Position numbers and translations under genes: made by a program
Shown here: positions 30,581-43,199 of the stretch, piece after piece
Position numbering within the stretch: the stretch's first letter is position 1
Layout of the letters: the number at the start of each line of letters is the position of its first letter
The notes under the pieces: model-generated
What the model was told of the DNA's origin: nothing
Database searches by the model: none
The model's input: the letters and a program-made list of their open reading frames with translations, nothing else
Source: Mesostigma viride
Lineage: Eukaryota > Streptophyta > Mesostigmatophyceae > Mesostigmatales > Mesostigmataceae
Assembly (NCBI GenBank): GCA_009746045.1
Contig: RPFO01000246.1
Span: 3,515,353 to 3,579,352 of the forward strand
Direction: 5' to 3'
DNA: 64,000 bases

Positions 30581-33019
30581 TCAGACAATTGGCTGTGGAG
30601 TACCTGTGCTAGCTGCAGCGACAACTTTGGACACCATGGTCCTCATCACTGCCATGGAGCCTATGCCGGTCTCCCACACGCGGTCCTTCAACGCGTCCAG
30701 CTCCCCCCACGTGGGCTGTGGCACAAGGGATAATCAGCCACGGAAGGAAGATCAGCCACCAACAACCTTGGGTGTAAACTAGAGGGGCAGTATAAACGAA
30801 GCACGCATCCAGCATTGCATGCCTTGACCTGATTGCCATCCCCTGCTGCCACCTGGCACAAATGCCACAGGGCCCCAGGGAAAGGCTATCATTGACAAGC
30901 TGTCACAGCACACGAGAATAGCAAACCTCGTTCCACCCAGTAGAAACATTTAGGACACACACTCGCTGCCAAGGAGAACAGACAAAGAAAAAAACAGTGG
31001 CAAGGCATTACAAGAGAGCAGGCTTAAATGGAGAGTGTGGATGCCACCACAAGCAACGAGACCAGAATATATATAGTCACTGTGTCGTGGCATTGAGCTC
31101 AAATCCTTTCCCCATGGCAGACTACTTGTGGTTCCTTGCCCTGACAGAAAGATCAATCAGCATGATCATGCGTGTAAGACTATGACGGAGGGCGGGCTAT
31201 CCACGGGATTGCCCCAGTAAACGGACAGAAGCACCCTCTCTTTAGGCAAAGACAGATAGCGTCCACCTCTTAACCAATTACAATCAGCACATCAAAAACA
31301 TTGACGCAACCCGAAAGGGAGCTAGAGGAGCAGGAAAAACCTTCCCAGCAGAAATGCCAAGCATGTCATCAACGATGAGAATGCTGTTCCAAACCAGCCA
31401 TGATTATCATCCCTAGAGGACCAACTCCTCCATACTTGCAGCTGTAGCGAAACCGGGAAGCAACCTAGCCTGGATTCCACTACACCGCCTGCGTGAGGTC
31501 TAAGAAAGGGGTCCGACCGATCCAGGGCTGCGATCTTAAACGTAGAAAACGAATCCAGGGCTGACAATCTTAAACATCACTACAAGCACACAGGCACTGA
31601 CATCCCCCGTTGCATACCACTGACCGCTACTTCGCAGCATATTGTTCCTACATTAAGATCTGTTGCCCGAAACCAGCCCTTCGGTTTTAATCCCCGATTT
31701 CCCAAATCCAGGGTCTCAAGATCTTTAATCTGAGAATCTCAACCCTCAGGCAGGCAGTGTAGTTGTTTTGCAAAAAAGAGAACCCAATCCGCAACACGCC
31801 AGCCTGGCTGCCACGCCACCCTTAGGAGCACGCACCACTCTGGGCAGCCATCCGGACCACATGGAGTGGCTGGTCATGATCCCGTACACCAGCGACAGGA
31901 TGACGGTGGTGGAGACCGTGGCTGGTTACGGTGCGCCCGAGAGGACGAGGGTAAACGGGTTTTGTCAGTTTGGAAGAGGTTTTTGCCAGTTAAGGATGGG
32001 TTGTTTCGGCACATGCAAGGCATAAGATGCTGCAACAAAGACAAACAAAAAATCAAGCATCTGCGCCATGGAATGCTGTGCTCTACCATGCTCAGCAAAA
32101 ACAGCATCTGCTGGTCTGTGATATGTTACCATAGGGACAACACCACTTCAAGAATAATCATAAAATAAATTAATAAAAAAGGAAATTCCCTATGAATGCC
32201 TTCCACTTGCTGGAAGGCTAGAGCAGGAAAGGGACCTGGAGCAGAAACTGGACACACAGTGTGCTGGTATCCCCGTGCATCCAGGCGTGAGTGTGCTGGC
32301 TAACGTGCTGCCTAGGATGTGCACGATCCAATCACAAATACTGGCAAGATGGCATCATGCCAAAGGGCGAACAGCTATATGTCTCAACAACAGGCACGCG
32401 GCATGCGGGGAGGATACTGAACACGACGCGCTCCCAGGGATCGAGCATGAACGCTCCCGTAGAGACAAGCAACTTTGTGCTGATGGACTCAACGTAGTCC
32501 TTCATCGCCCCGCCCCACCCAGGCCGCCTCTTCCTCGGGGGAATCACTCCGCGAAGGTGCCGCTCTGGCTGGGATGGCACCGCAGCACATTCGGCAGCCT
32601 GCAGGGGTGCAACGGCGTGGTTTGCAGTTCATGTCAGTTCAAGCATACATAGCTCTAGGTACCTCATTCAAACCAACGCAGCAACTCAACACTCAGCTGA
32701 GGAAGGAAAGAGGAGGCATCGACGCGTGCTAGGATTTCCTGAATGTACAGTGTAAGCCTGCGTTTCGCGTCCCCGACCTGCCCATCAAAGGCACTACTTT
32801 AAAATTCATTGATATTAAAACAAAAATGCAGGTCGTCACGGCACCAATCCGCCCATGAGTTATTCACAACGATGACCTGCTGATAAAGTTCAAACTTACC
32901 TTCATAGGCGACATAGTTGCAGTCGCGGCGTTCTCCTTGCGTCGAGATTTCTTGCTAGCTGCAGAATTCTTAGCTGGACTCGATACCTCCGCTTGCAATT
33001 GCTCAGACCGCCTCGGCAT
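30581..33019 (-). CDS. Small subunit of serine palmitoyltransferase-like protein, copy 1
   Basis: Four exons: 33019-32900, 32598-32418, 31921-31836 and 30715-30581; 522 bp, 173 aa, GT-AG borders with matching phases. Residues 75-120 read YVESISTKLLVSTGAFMLD, PWERVVFTT and a hydrophobic helix ending VYGIM. This matches the ssSPT pattern (aromatic/aliphatic helix, then ALYMLEPWER followed by one membrane helix, as in human SPTSSA). ssSPTs activate the LCB1/LCB2 serine palmitoyltransferase in the ER membrane, the first step of sphingolipid synthesis. The protein has a basic N-terminal extension of about 70 residues and a C-terminal exon (PTWGELDALKDRVWE), both unusual for ssSPTs of ~55-85 aa. 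Copy 2 lies 8 kb to the right in the same orientation. The family call rests on one motif block. Confidence 0.6.
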
Positions 33020-33295
33020 TTCCAATTCCAGGCGAGTAATCAAAATATCATACTTAATTCCTTCTTTCCGATTATTAGAAGCGCTAGCGACGAAGTCTTA
33101 AACAAGCTTTTGGCTTCTCTGATGTCACAGCTACAGATTGCAGGGCCAGTCCTTGGACAGTTGGGAATCCAGATTCGACAAAAATTCGCAGCACTATCCG
33201 GCAAGCTCGTTGCGTGTGATCCAGAAGAGCAGCTGACCAAACCTCGAGCACACCTGAACAACCGTGAAATTATGGAAAAACTAGTAACCACATAA
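32993..33295 (+). CDS. Unassigned small ORF divergent from ssSPT copy 1
   Basis: Up to 100 codons, ending before 33296. The region from ~33078 (SDEVLNKLLASLMSQLQIAG, GVQIRQ-like residues, then NNREIMEKLVTT) looks more protein-like than its surroundings. Its 5' end overlaps the start of the minus-strand ssSPT gene, and a splice acceptor (TTATTAG) lies at about 33078. It may be an exon of an unknown gene or chance; no domain is recognised. Confidence 0.25.
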   Translation: MQLLRPPRHFQFQASNQNIILNSFFPIIRSASDEVLNKLLASLMSQLQIAGPVLGQLGIQIRQKFAALSGKLVACDPEEQLTKPRAHLNNREIMEKLVTT

Positions 33296-33299
33296 CGCA

Positions 33300-36200
33300 G
33301 CCTTCCGAAGAAAATGGCCCGTTGCAATAATTTACCCGTGTACCGCTTCGTCACTGCAGACACAGCGCGTAAGCCGCAGTCCTGCGTGTGTTGATGTCAA
33401 CTTGTGTTGCATCACACACGTGTTGGAAATTTCGACTGGATCTCGTTGTTGGTTGTTGTTGTTGTTGTTGTTGATTCCCACGCCGAACATGGGACGTCTC
33501 GAATCAGGATCATAGCCAAGTCCATACGTGTAGCCCATACGTGGTGTTGTGTTGGCAGTTGGCGAACCACAGCGAGGGCAGTGACTAGTGACTACAATAC
33601 TGTAGTGAGGGCACTACTGTACCAACTTTGAATTTCCAACTTCTAAGAACGTAAGATATGCGGGATCAGGATCGAAAAAATCTGTCCTTTGCCCAATTGG
33701 CCACTGGTTCATGGTGTTTCGAGTGCCTTGTAGTAACCGGCATGGGCTGAGCTCAGGCATAGTACTGACCGTAGTCCGTGTGATACCTCATACATGATTT
33801 TTTAAGGCGCACAATGGGGCGATGGACGAATCTTGCCACACGAATTCTTGTGGGGCTGCAAGTTTAGAATGCCAGCCCCAAGCGCGGGGATGACGGGGGT
33901 TGCCGCAGCCATGACGAAGTTCCGTAATAAGTATTTTAATTCGGTTTTGAAGGGTTTTGATTCGGTTGGTGACGTCAACTCAGCAAGATTGTACCCCAAA
34001 ATGGGTAAATCGAATTAGGGAAACGCAATGGGAAAAATTCATGGGAAAATGCAGGCCGCGAATGGTGAATTCCGGGGTCATGAGCGTCTGGGGGACTGCG
34101 GCCCACGCAGCCCCAGAAGTTTGAGCTACCCTAGCATGTACTAAGATCTAAGGGACCGCCCCCGCAATAACAATGCACGCGAGGGGTCGGTCACGTACTT
34201 TGTAGTCTTTTACAACCGAGCTGCGTTATGGTTTACAATAATATACCCGAATATGCTTGGTGTCCTGCTTGCAGGATCGTTTCTGACGTACAACATGGTG
34301 TGCTTGCCAACCGAGTGTCCACATGGGGCAAGACCCTCAAGCGCTACATACACGTGCCCGCGGTAAATCATACTCCATTCCCTCAGTCGGTGGGGATTCT
34401 TGCGGCGGTTCACGCCAGCCACATCAATGCATTGCCTGACATTGCCACACTAATGCACTCATTTTTCTTGTTCTGGAATCAGGCGAGTCCATCATGGATC
34501 CCCGACTCTGGACAGTGGTTCCCAGCTACTTTATGCTAACTCGGTTTACCTGACGGCCCTGTCAGTGTATAAGAAGCTGGCTTTGGCGACTGGATTTACC
34601 ATGATCGTCGCAGCATGACATTACACGTGACACGCGCTGCCCACATGGGGCAAATGGCCACATCAAAAAGGCACACGTGTCCTATGGTCATAACGCGCAT
34701 GTGCGCGGCACATGCAGGTCATCCCTGTCAGCAACCAAGTTTCCTGCCCTCGGCCAACCATCCCGGTCTGGCATTGTCAAGTGCTGGCGTTAAATAAGCC
34801 CGCGGCGATAAATTGCATCGACGGGCGCAAGCATCTTGAAGGCTGCGGAGCTGAACTGTGATTGCACAAAGCTCGAGCCCTGCGGATGCCCGCGACGACT
34901 CGAGCACGCCTGATATGATGGGGACTGAATGACTACAACAGGCAGGTAAACAAGCCGCATTTTTGCTTAGCATTGTTTTGAGTATCACTGACGTGGCCCT
35001 ATTGTCGGGTTTGTTTGTTGCCATGTTGAGTTCGTGAGGTTGTGTGGCATAGGAAACCAAGTTTTCCTGGCATAGATTTGTCTTCAAGGGAAAGTATATT
35101 GCTAGTGTCTAGTCGCTCACTGAGCTGCAGAGCGAACCCCTAGCTGCATTTTTTAGAGCACGCTGCCATACTTGCTGTACCGGCTCCCTGTTGTTACTGT
35201 TTTTCTCTGGCTATAAATAATGCATGGATGATATGGTTCTCCCAACATGCCCCACCTGGCCCACTCCATGCGCGTGGAGTATGCTTCCATTATGGGCTGT
35301 ACCAAGATGCCATGCAAGCACATTTCAATTTATACTTAGGTTTAATTAATCGATCAGAGCTTGTGATGCTGCGGTGGAACATATTGGCCCTCGTTCTCTC
35401 TTTATGTGACTTTGTTTCATAATTGTACCAAGATGCCATGCAAGCACATTTCAATTTATACTTAGGTTTAATTAATCGATCAGAGCTTGTGATGCTGCGG
35501 TGGAACATATTGGCCCTCGTTCTCTCTTTATGAAACAAAGTCAGCAGGACAAGCTCACGGACAAGCATGCATGGCCCCTGAACTTAAGTACATCTGTAGC
35601 TAGCACCGAGGATATTCCCCTCCCAGTATGGGCCAACAGAATCAAAGCCACATTAACCTTGGGCACCGGGGTGGCCGGTTGCATTCATAGGGTCATTTGC
35701 ATGCATTACTTTGATTTGCAGTGCCTATCCAGGCACTGTATTCATCGATCGACACATGCACACGAGAGAACTAAGTGCTCCAGAGAGTCCAGCACACCTG
35801 CACCCTTATGTAGGCAGGATATTGTCCACTGACTTACCCTTGCATTCAAAATAGTAGTTGTGTCACTTGAAATTTGGTAAAGTAACCTTGATGTGCTCGT
35901 AAAAAACTTCTAGCATGCTTAATTAGCAATATGTGCACCATGTGCTAGACACATCCGGCCAAGGTCCTGGGGGAGATAATCTAGAACAGTGCGCGCATGA
36001 TGAGCACCAGCTAGTCTAAAGTTCATGAGGTCTCCCATGCACTGCATGGCAACAGCCTTGGAAAGGCGGGCACTGCATCATTGCATGCGGCTCGCTATGT
36101 GCAACGTCAGCCACGTACGTGTTTGTTATGTGGAAGGGGAATGGAATTAGAATTGATTTGTATACTAGAAGTATGGTGGCAAAAACAGCCTTCCATGACA

Positions 36201-36540
36201 GAAGAATACAACCTAAAAACACAAGTTATTATGTTTGCTAATACTCACTGCTACCTTTAAAACACGGGCTGATTGGCACACAGTTTTGCAGAACGGGCCT
36301 CCCAGCCATGGGGTTCAAGAGCAAGAATGCCACGTGAAGGCCGCTAAAATACAACAGTTTCAAATGGGTTCAAGAGCCAGAGCCGTTAAGTACTCTACTA
36401 CTCTTTGCTCATGTCATTCCTGGTATGGGGTCCTCAAAATATGCCACCTCAATTATCCTCCGCTGGCCAATCAATGAATTTGTTTGCAACGTGCTGGTTC
36501 CGACACAGTGGGCCGAGTGGGAATGGCAAAGACAATAACC
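33300..36540. other. Intergenic DNA between the ssSPT paralogs
   Basis: No recognised gene. It holds a (GTT)n stretch near 33445-33470, scattered short ORFs (for example 33833-34018 and 34228-34539, no domain), the 108-bp tandem duplication at 35299-35532, and a poly-G run at 36553-36584. Confidence 0.5.
35299..35532. repeat. 108-bp direct duplication
   Basis: Two apparently identical 108-bp copies, 35299-35406 and 35425-35532 (start GTACCAAGATGCCATGC, end CTCTCTTTATG), separated by 18 bp. The sequence after copy 1 (TGACTTTGTTTCAT) is the reverse complement of that at the end of and after copy 2 (ATGAAACAAAGTCA). Confidence 0.85.
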
Positions 36541-36779
36541 TGGCAAGGAAACGGGGGGGCGGGGGGGGGGGGGGGGGGGGGGGGAACATCAAAATGTGAG
36601 AACTGCATGTACGGAGGGAAAAGACAGATCATAGGTCAGCGTTTCATGCGTTGCCCAGCAACCGAGTGGGTGCGGGTGTGGCTGTGACATATTGGCCTAG
36701 CACTGCACCAGAGCTTGGTATGGGGGCGGGTAAGGGAGCAAAGACGGGGACTTTAATTGTTGGGTTGGGCTGGGTTGGG

Positions 36780-38282
36780 CTGGGTTGGGGCGGGGCGGGG
36801 CGGGGCGGGGCGGGGCGGGGCGGGGCGGGGCGGAGCGGAGCGGGGCGGGGCGGGGCGGGGCGGGGCGGGGCGGGGCGGGGCGGGGCGGGGCGGGGCGGGG
36901 CGGGGCGGGGCGGGGCGGGGCGGGCGGGCGGGGCGGGGCGGGGCGGGGCGGGGCGGGGCGCGGCGCGGGGCGGGGCGGGGCGGGGCGGGGCGGGGCGGGG
37001 CGGGGCGGGGCGGGGCGGGGCGGGCGGGGCGGGGCGGGGCGGGGCGGGGCGGGGCGGGGCGGGGCGGGGCGGGGCGGGGCGGGCGGGGCGGGGCGGGGCG
37101 GGGCGGGGCGGGGGGGCGGGGCGGGGCGGGGCGGGGCGGGCGGGGCGGGGCGGGGCGGCGGGGCGGGGCGGGGCGGGGCGGGGCGCGGCGCGGCGGCGCG
37201 GCGCGGCGCGGCGGGGCGGGGCGGGGCGGGGCGGGGCGGGGCGGGCGGGGCGGGGCGGGCGGGGCGGGGCGGGGCGGGCGGGGCGGGGCGGGGCGGGCGG
37301 GGCGGGGCGGGGCGGGGCGGGGCGGGCGGGGCGGGGCGGGGCGGGGCGGGGCGGGGCGGGGCGGGGCGGGCGGGGCGGGGCGGGGCGGGGCGGGGCGGGG
37401 CGGGGCGCGGCGCGGCGCGGCGCGGCGGGGCGGGGCGGGGCGGGGCGGGGCGGGGCGGGGCGGGCGGGGCGGGGCGGGGCGGGGCGGGGCGGGGCGGGGC
37501 GGGGCGGGGCGGGCGGGGCGGGGCGGGGCGGGGCGGGGCGGGGCGGGGCGGGCGGGGCGGGGCGGGGCGGGGCGGGGCGGGGCGGGGCGGGGCGGGGCGG
37601 GCGGGGCGGGGCGGGCGGGGCGGGGCGGGGCGGGGCGGGGCGGGGCGGGGCGGGCGGGGCGGGGCGGGGCGGGCGGGCGGGGCGCGGCGCGGCGCGGCGC
37701 GGCGGGGCGGGGGGGCGGGGCGGGGCGGGGCGGGGCGGGGCGGGGCGGGCGGGGCGGGCGGGGCGGGGCGGGGCGGGGCGGGGCGGGGCGGGCGGGGCGG
37801 GGCGGGGCGGGGCGGGGCGGGGCGGGGCGGGGCGGGGCGGGGCGGGGCGGGCGGGGCGGGGCGGGGCGGGGCGGGGCGGGCGGGGCGGGCGGGGCGGGGC
37901 GGGGCGGGGCGGGGCGGGGCGGGCGGGCGGGCGGGGCGGGGCGGGGCGCGGCGCGGCGCGGCGCGGCGCGGCGGGGCGGGCGGGGCGGGGCGGCGGGGCG
38001 GGGCGGGGCGGGGCGGGGCGGGGCGGGGGGCGGGGCGGGGCGGGGCGGGGCGGGGCGGGGCGGGGCGGGGCGGGGGGCGGCGGGGCGGGGCGGGGCGGGG
38101 CGGGGCGGGGCGGGGCGGGCGGGGCGGGGCGGGGCGGGCGCGGCGCGGCGCGGCGCGGCGCGGCGCGGCGGGGCGGGGCGGGGCGGGGCGGGGCGGGGCG
38201 GGGCGGGGCGGGGCGGGGCGGGCGGGGCGGGGCGGGGCGGGGCGGGGCGGGGCGGGGCGGGGAGGGGAGGGGAGGGGAGGGG
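36780..38282. repeat. 1.5-kb (CGGGG)n array
   Basis: Some 300 CGGGG pentamers with scattered CGGG and CG/CGCGG variants in clusters, ending in GGAGG units near 38260-38290. It gives very long Gly/Arg/Ala or Pro/Ala/Arg ORFs in nearly every frame on both strands; none is a gene. The G-rich strand has extreme G-quadruplex potential. Confidence 0.97.
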
Positions 38283-38881
38283 CGGGGAGGGGGCATGGTG
38301 AGTGTGGCATTTACTCAGCCTGTCAGCCATCAAAACACTTGAGCATTGGGTGGCATGGTGACCTGGGAGATTGTGTTGTGAGGAAGGAGCTAGGTGCAGG
38401 ACGGAAATGGGAATGTTTTTGTCAACACCGTCAGTGCTGGCTGAAGCAATGATGCAGCACAGTCTTGGAGGGGAAACATAACTTAATTTCTGCCAACACG
38501 ACATATGCAACCTGCCCAGGACTTGCGTTCCACACACAAGTGCAAGTCCAGGTGCCATACATGTGTACGTGCTATACAGCACTCAGTACTTACTATATCT
38601 TGAAGATGAGCAGCTAGGTCGCCCTGCACTGAGGTACAGCACCCACCTTAATTCCAACAGTGTAGTATGTTGGAGCTGATGAGCAAGTCGCCAGCTAGCT
38701 GCAGGTATATATGCAGCACGTGTATACTGAGAACGTGGCATTGTCCACAGCACATCCACGCGCCCCCCAGCCATCTCTTCTGGGATGGAGTCCAGTGTGT
38801 TGCCAACGCGGAGAAAAGGTGGAGCTCGAAGATCCTCACGCTGATGAATGGAAAGCATCCGCGCGGGCTCCGGACACTATT

Positions 38882-41800
38882 TTAGACAGAATGCTTCTCA
38901 ACTGTGTCATAGAGCCTGCGCTGAGTGCCAAGGCGCAGTCCTTCACGGCATCCAACTCCTCCCACGTGGGCTGTTGCGCGTACAGTAGCACGATTCACAT
39001 GCAGCGAACAAGGGCCAGCACTTGTCAGGTATATTTTGTGATATATAATTACCAGGCCACAAAGGGGATGGGAGAAGGGGGGAGGGCAGGTCGAGCGGCA
39101 CAACTTTACGCAGTCTGATTTATGGCTTAATATATAACATTATGCACAGTGTGTGGTTAAGTAAGTTACAAGTAAGTAAGTAACTAGTAAGACTGTAATT
39201 AAATAAGTGAGTACTTGCATGTCATGCGCGCTCAGGCATGGCACGGAGTGGTATATGAGAATTATGTCATTAGAAAAATAATTACGCAAAAGTTAGACAA
39301 ACAGACCACTTATCGTCTAGCTACACGCATGCACGCATGCTTCAGCCCAAAGGAACTAGAGACCCTTTCTGCATATCAAACGCTCGCCGGAACAATTAAG
39401 GGGACGGTCCCGGCGCGAATATTTTGGCGCCGAAAAATTCGCGGTACCCGTCCGTACCGTGAAAAAGTGGTGCACGGGGCGCGCACCCCTACCGGAGCTG
39501 GCCATGGCGACGTGCTTTCAGGCAGAGTAGAAAAAGATAGCTCGCGGAATGCAGAGAAACTGAGCGAATCTTAAAGACGATGAGTAAATGATACTACTTC
39601 GTAGCGGAGTTCGCGTTTTTTGCAGTGTCGATGATTTTATTGATGACCATCGCCACGGGGGTCCAATCTGATGTTTTCGTCGAGAGGAATAAATTAGAAT
39701 GCACGCTGGCGGCGGTGATTGTCAGGTTTTATGGGCTTTACCTAGCGTCAAGGATGCGTTTAAATCGTTATTGGTAAAGCTTTAAAAAATTTGCTGGGTT
39801 TCGGCAAGATTTCCGTCATGATCGGTAAGACACTCTCCAGGCTCGCGGGATGCGCGTCTTATTATTCCATGGAAGGTTGTTCTTTCTTGCGCCGCTGGGC
39901 GAAGGACAATTCCGGTAATGGTACGATCGTGTGATCAACGTGACCCTATGAATGTTTCGCTTCCTTTATGGGTTATCAACGCAAGTTTTCGGCTTCTTTC
40001 CGTGCAGTTAGCGCCAGGTATAATGCCATTCCGTGCTGCGCATCGCCAGATTCCTGGCACCTTTCAGTGGTTTTTATGTACGTTGCATGGCTGGGATGTG
40101 TCAAAGCGTGACCGTGGCATATCGTCAAGTTGTCAGGGATTTGCTGAGTGGTTTCTTGGAAGGAGATTGCTAACAGCACTCAGTTTTGTGTGAATATTGA
40201 CGCGGCCTTTCTTAGCAGAGGCTTCATTGTGGTTAGAGGCTCACAAGCTTGAGTTTGTTTCTTGGCAAACAATTGCGCTGGAAAGAAAGGTGGCAGTGGT
40301 TTTTCTGAGGGGCATACTGCATGGGTGGAACTGCACGTAGGTAGGGGTTATCGTTGTCTTGTTGGCCTTTCTCCCACTAAAATGGGAGAGCCCTAATTCA
40401 TATGCTAGCAAGGCAAGGTAACCATGGTAAGAAGCCTTGGCAAGCAGCATGTATGATAATTCTGCTTTCTCTGTGGACTGTCTGTTGTTACCCTTGTTGG
40501 GCAATTAGTGGATATGGCTTTCTAGGGTGTGTTTGAGCTTGGTTTTGGGATGATGCCCACACCATAAACCTGGAATATGCTTTAGAAGTGTTGGCTAGGC
40601 ATGTAGAGCTACCTGCCTCATTGTTGTGCACACACGCAACAGGTTGCCCGTGTCGAGGTAAGGCAAGGGCACATGACGTGCCCAGCCACCTCCTTGTACA
40701 TTGTGGTCGAATTGGGCATGGTCAGGAGCCTTTTGGATGGCATAGGAAGTGTTAGTGTGCCTTAATACTCACTAATGCCTTCCTTAGCGTCTGCACAGGT
40801 GGCCAACTGCCAAAATTAATAACTGCTACAGCTGAGCTCAGAATGCCACCAAACTTTGACAGTGCCTTCTATGGTCATGACAGAATTTGACTTGTGCTTT
40901 TCAGGCCTAATTGATGTGCTATGAGTGTGTATGGGGACGCCCCGCCTAAAAAAGCGTATTTTTGGCCCAAAAATTAATAACTTAAAGGGATGTGCTGATT
41001 TTGTTGATCCAATTAGGTAGATACAATGTCCCATGACATTTTTATATGGGGTGTGCTTTTTTCATGCAACCGGTTCTCCCACTGTTCTGGGCAAGATGTG
41101 CCCCGGACAGCGTTTTTTTCTATTTTTAGCTCATAGCCGGTGAATGGCTGGGGGTAGTACCCCCAACAAGTGGTGGTATGCATGCCCAAACATCATGTTT
41201 ATGGTCCCCAAACATCATTCAGTGGTTGTCAGTTGCATTTATGTAGTTATTAGGGGGGGTAAGTTTTGATATATTTCTATGGGACCCTCCCCTTAAGGGC
41301 GTAAGCACCAATGTGGCCATACTGATACATGGTTTGAGATTGGTGCACTACACAATAAAGCGAGACGATCGATTTTTCAATCAAATTAAGACAAGGCAGT
41401 ATTAATAGGCTCCAATCGCTCTAGTTAGTGTGATGCCAAATGATCGCACGCACCACTCTGGGCAGCCACTCGGACCATGCAGATGGAGTGATTGGTCATG
41501 ATGCCGTATACAAGGGACAGGATGACGGTGGTGCAGATGGTGGCTTGCAAAACAGGCGCCGAAGGGAGAGCTTGCAATTTTTTGCGGTCAAGGATATAAT
41601 CTCGGCCATAAACAAGATCGAGCTCTAGCATAAACTTAAGGGAGCTCAAGGCTGCACTTCGTACAGGAAAATGACCATCACCAAATTATTCATTCAATTA
41701 TTATAGCCACGCAGTCCTCGGTTTGGGAGGGCGCCAGGGCGGCCAGCTAGCTAGGGGCCAGGGCACTTTAACTACAGGAGACCTATAGCTAGCTGCATGA

Positions 41801-43196
41801 TCTATAGGGCCCTCGATCTTGGGGTTCGATCATGCAGTGCGTTCAGCATTGCCCGGTTGCATGGCCTTGCATCATGGAGGGAGCATTCCAACTGAACACG
41901 ACCGTGGGGTATATAGCACACATAGGGATCGAACTATATGTGTGGAATGAACTGAGCATCATTGGTTATTGATACTCAGTACTACACGGTTGACGCACCA
42001 CATTAGCACTGAGCCAAAGCCTTGCATGCATGTCGCAGAATGAGGAGCAGACACTACTGCCGGTTCCAAGCATGCATACTGATAGCTATGAGGATCGAGG
42101 CGCCTGGCCTGGTATCGGGCAGCAGAAATCACTCGCCTCATAAAGTAGCCTGTCATATTTGGGCGTGAAAGGCACACGTGTAATGTAACCACAATTTTCT
42201 GGTACCTGCTGCCTGCAGCATATAGATTCAAGCGCGCCTATGTGTATCAAGGAGTTCTAAGCGCGCCTATGTGTATGCATGAAGCTCCAGCAACTTATAA
42301 TTGGGCAATGCAATTCATGCAATGCATGGTATACATCTGCCCATCAGCCGTGCGGTCAACTAAATGTAGTGCTGCAGGCAAGTCCCTCATCATGATTACA
42401 AAATTCATGGAAAGCATGGAAAGATCGACAATGAAGCCGTTACTTAATTAATTAGGAGCCGGCCATGCTTCCCAGAAAAGAAGTCAGGAAAGGATACTGA
42501 AGACGAACTTTTCCCACGGATCGAGCACGAAGGCGCCTGTGGTGACAGAAATTCTCGTGCTTTTGACCTCCAGGTAGTCCAAAACGGCCCCAGTCCACCC
42601 AGGCCGCTTCTTTCTTGGGGGGATAACCCCACGGAAATGGCGTTCAGGTAATTGGGGTGGTTCCACGGCAGACCCGGGCCGGATAACCTGCAGGTCAGAT
42701 CACGACGTGCACGTCATATCATATCGAGGGGCGATCGCGATCATGCATGAATGTTAATACGTATAATACGTACGTATATTTGCACTAGTGTGGGTTGTAA
42801 GCTGGTGCGGCATGCAGCTGCAGTGCATATTGGCCACCATGCCCACGAGTGCATATGACGAATCAGCTAATGATAAGCAAATTAAACCAAGATATACATT
42901 AAGCTCTGCAACGTCATGACGACAGACTATATATAAGGAGCCCTTAAACCGGTTAATATATATTCCTTTAACCATCTAGTACCCTGGCGTTTCTAGGAGA
43001 TTTTGCTCACTTTCGAAGGCAAGGACGCCCGCGCCGGAGCCGCAGCTGGGGCGTTCCGCCGATGCCCCCATGAGTTTCTAGCTGCCGCAATATTTGCCAT
43101 ATGCATGTCCGCGACGTCTTGACTGATTAATATGACTTCCGCATTCTCCTGTTCAGGTTCATCGCGGGGTTTCGTCAAAGATATTCGTTTAGGCAT
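38882..43196 (-). CDS. Small subunit of serine palmitoyltransferase-like protein, copy 2
   Basis: Four exons by comparison with copy 1: 43196-43011, 42687-42498, 41543-41454 and 38970-38882; 555 bp, 184 aa. Exon 2 has PERHFRGVIPPRKKRPGW and STRISVTTGAFVLDPWEK, matching copy 1 almost residue for residue. Exon 3 has TVILSLVYGIMTNHS. Exon borders (TTCA|GTATCC; AAG|CCAC) are conserved between copies. Exon 1 is unlike copy 1. Exon 3 carries a 4-base difference after NHS that shifts the frame, so the last exon would be read as AHVGGVGCREG to a stop instead of the PTWEELDAVKD seen in copy 1's frame. Either splicing differs, or copy 2 has a changed C terminus or is decaying. The membrane block itself is intact. 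Confidence 0.5.
39120..41400. other. Long intron of ssSPT copy 2
   Basis: 2.5 kb between exons 3 and 4. It contains a (CTTA)n-tailed repeat (39170-39300) and otherwise low-coding DNA. Short ORFs (39215-39574; 39918-40193) show no domain. The distance makes the join to exon 4 less certain. Confidence 0.4.
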
Positions 43197-43199
43197 TTC

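Noticed and set aside
36644-38582. Five overlapping ORFs of 500-600 aa on both strands
   Set aside because: They are translations of the (CGGGG)n array: only Gly, Arg, Ala or Pro residues, open in nearly every frame. No gene evidence.
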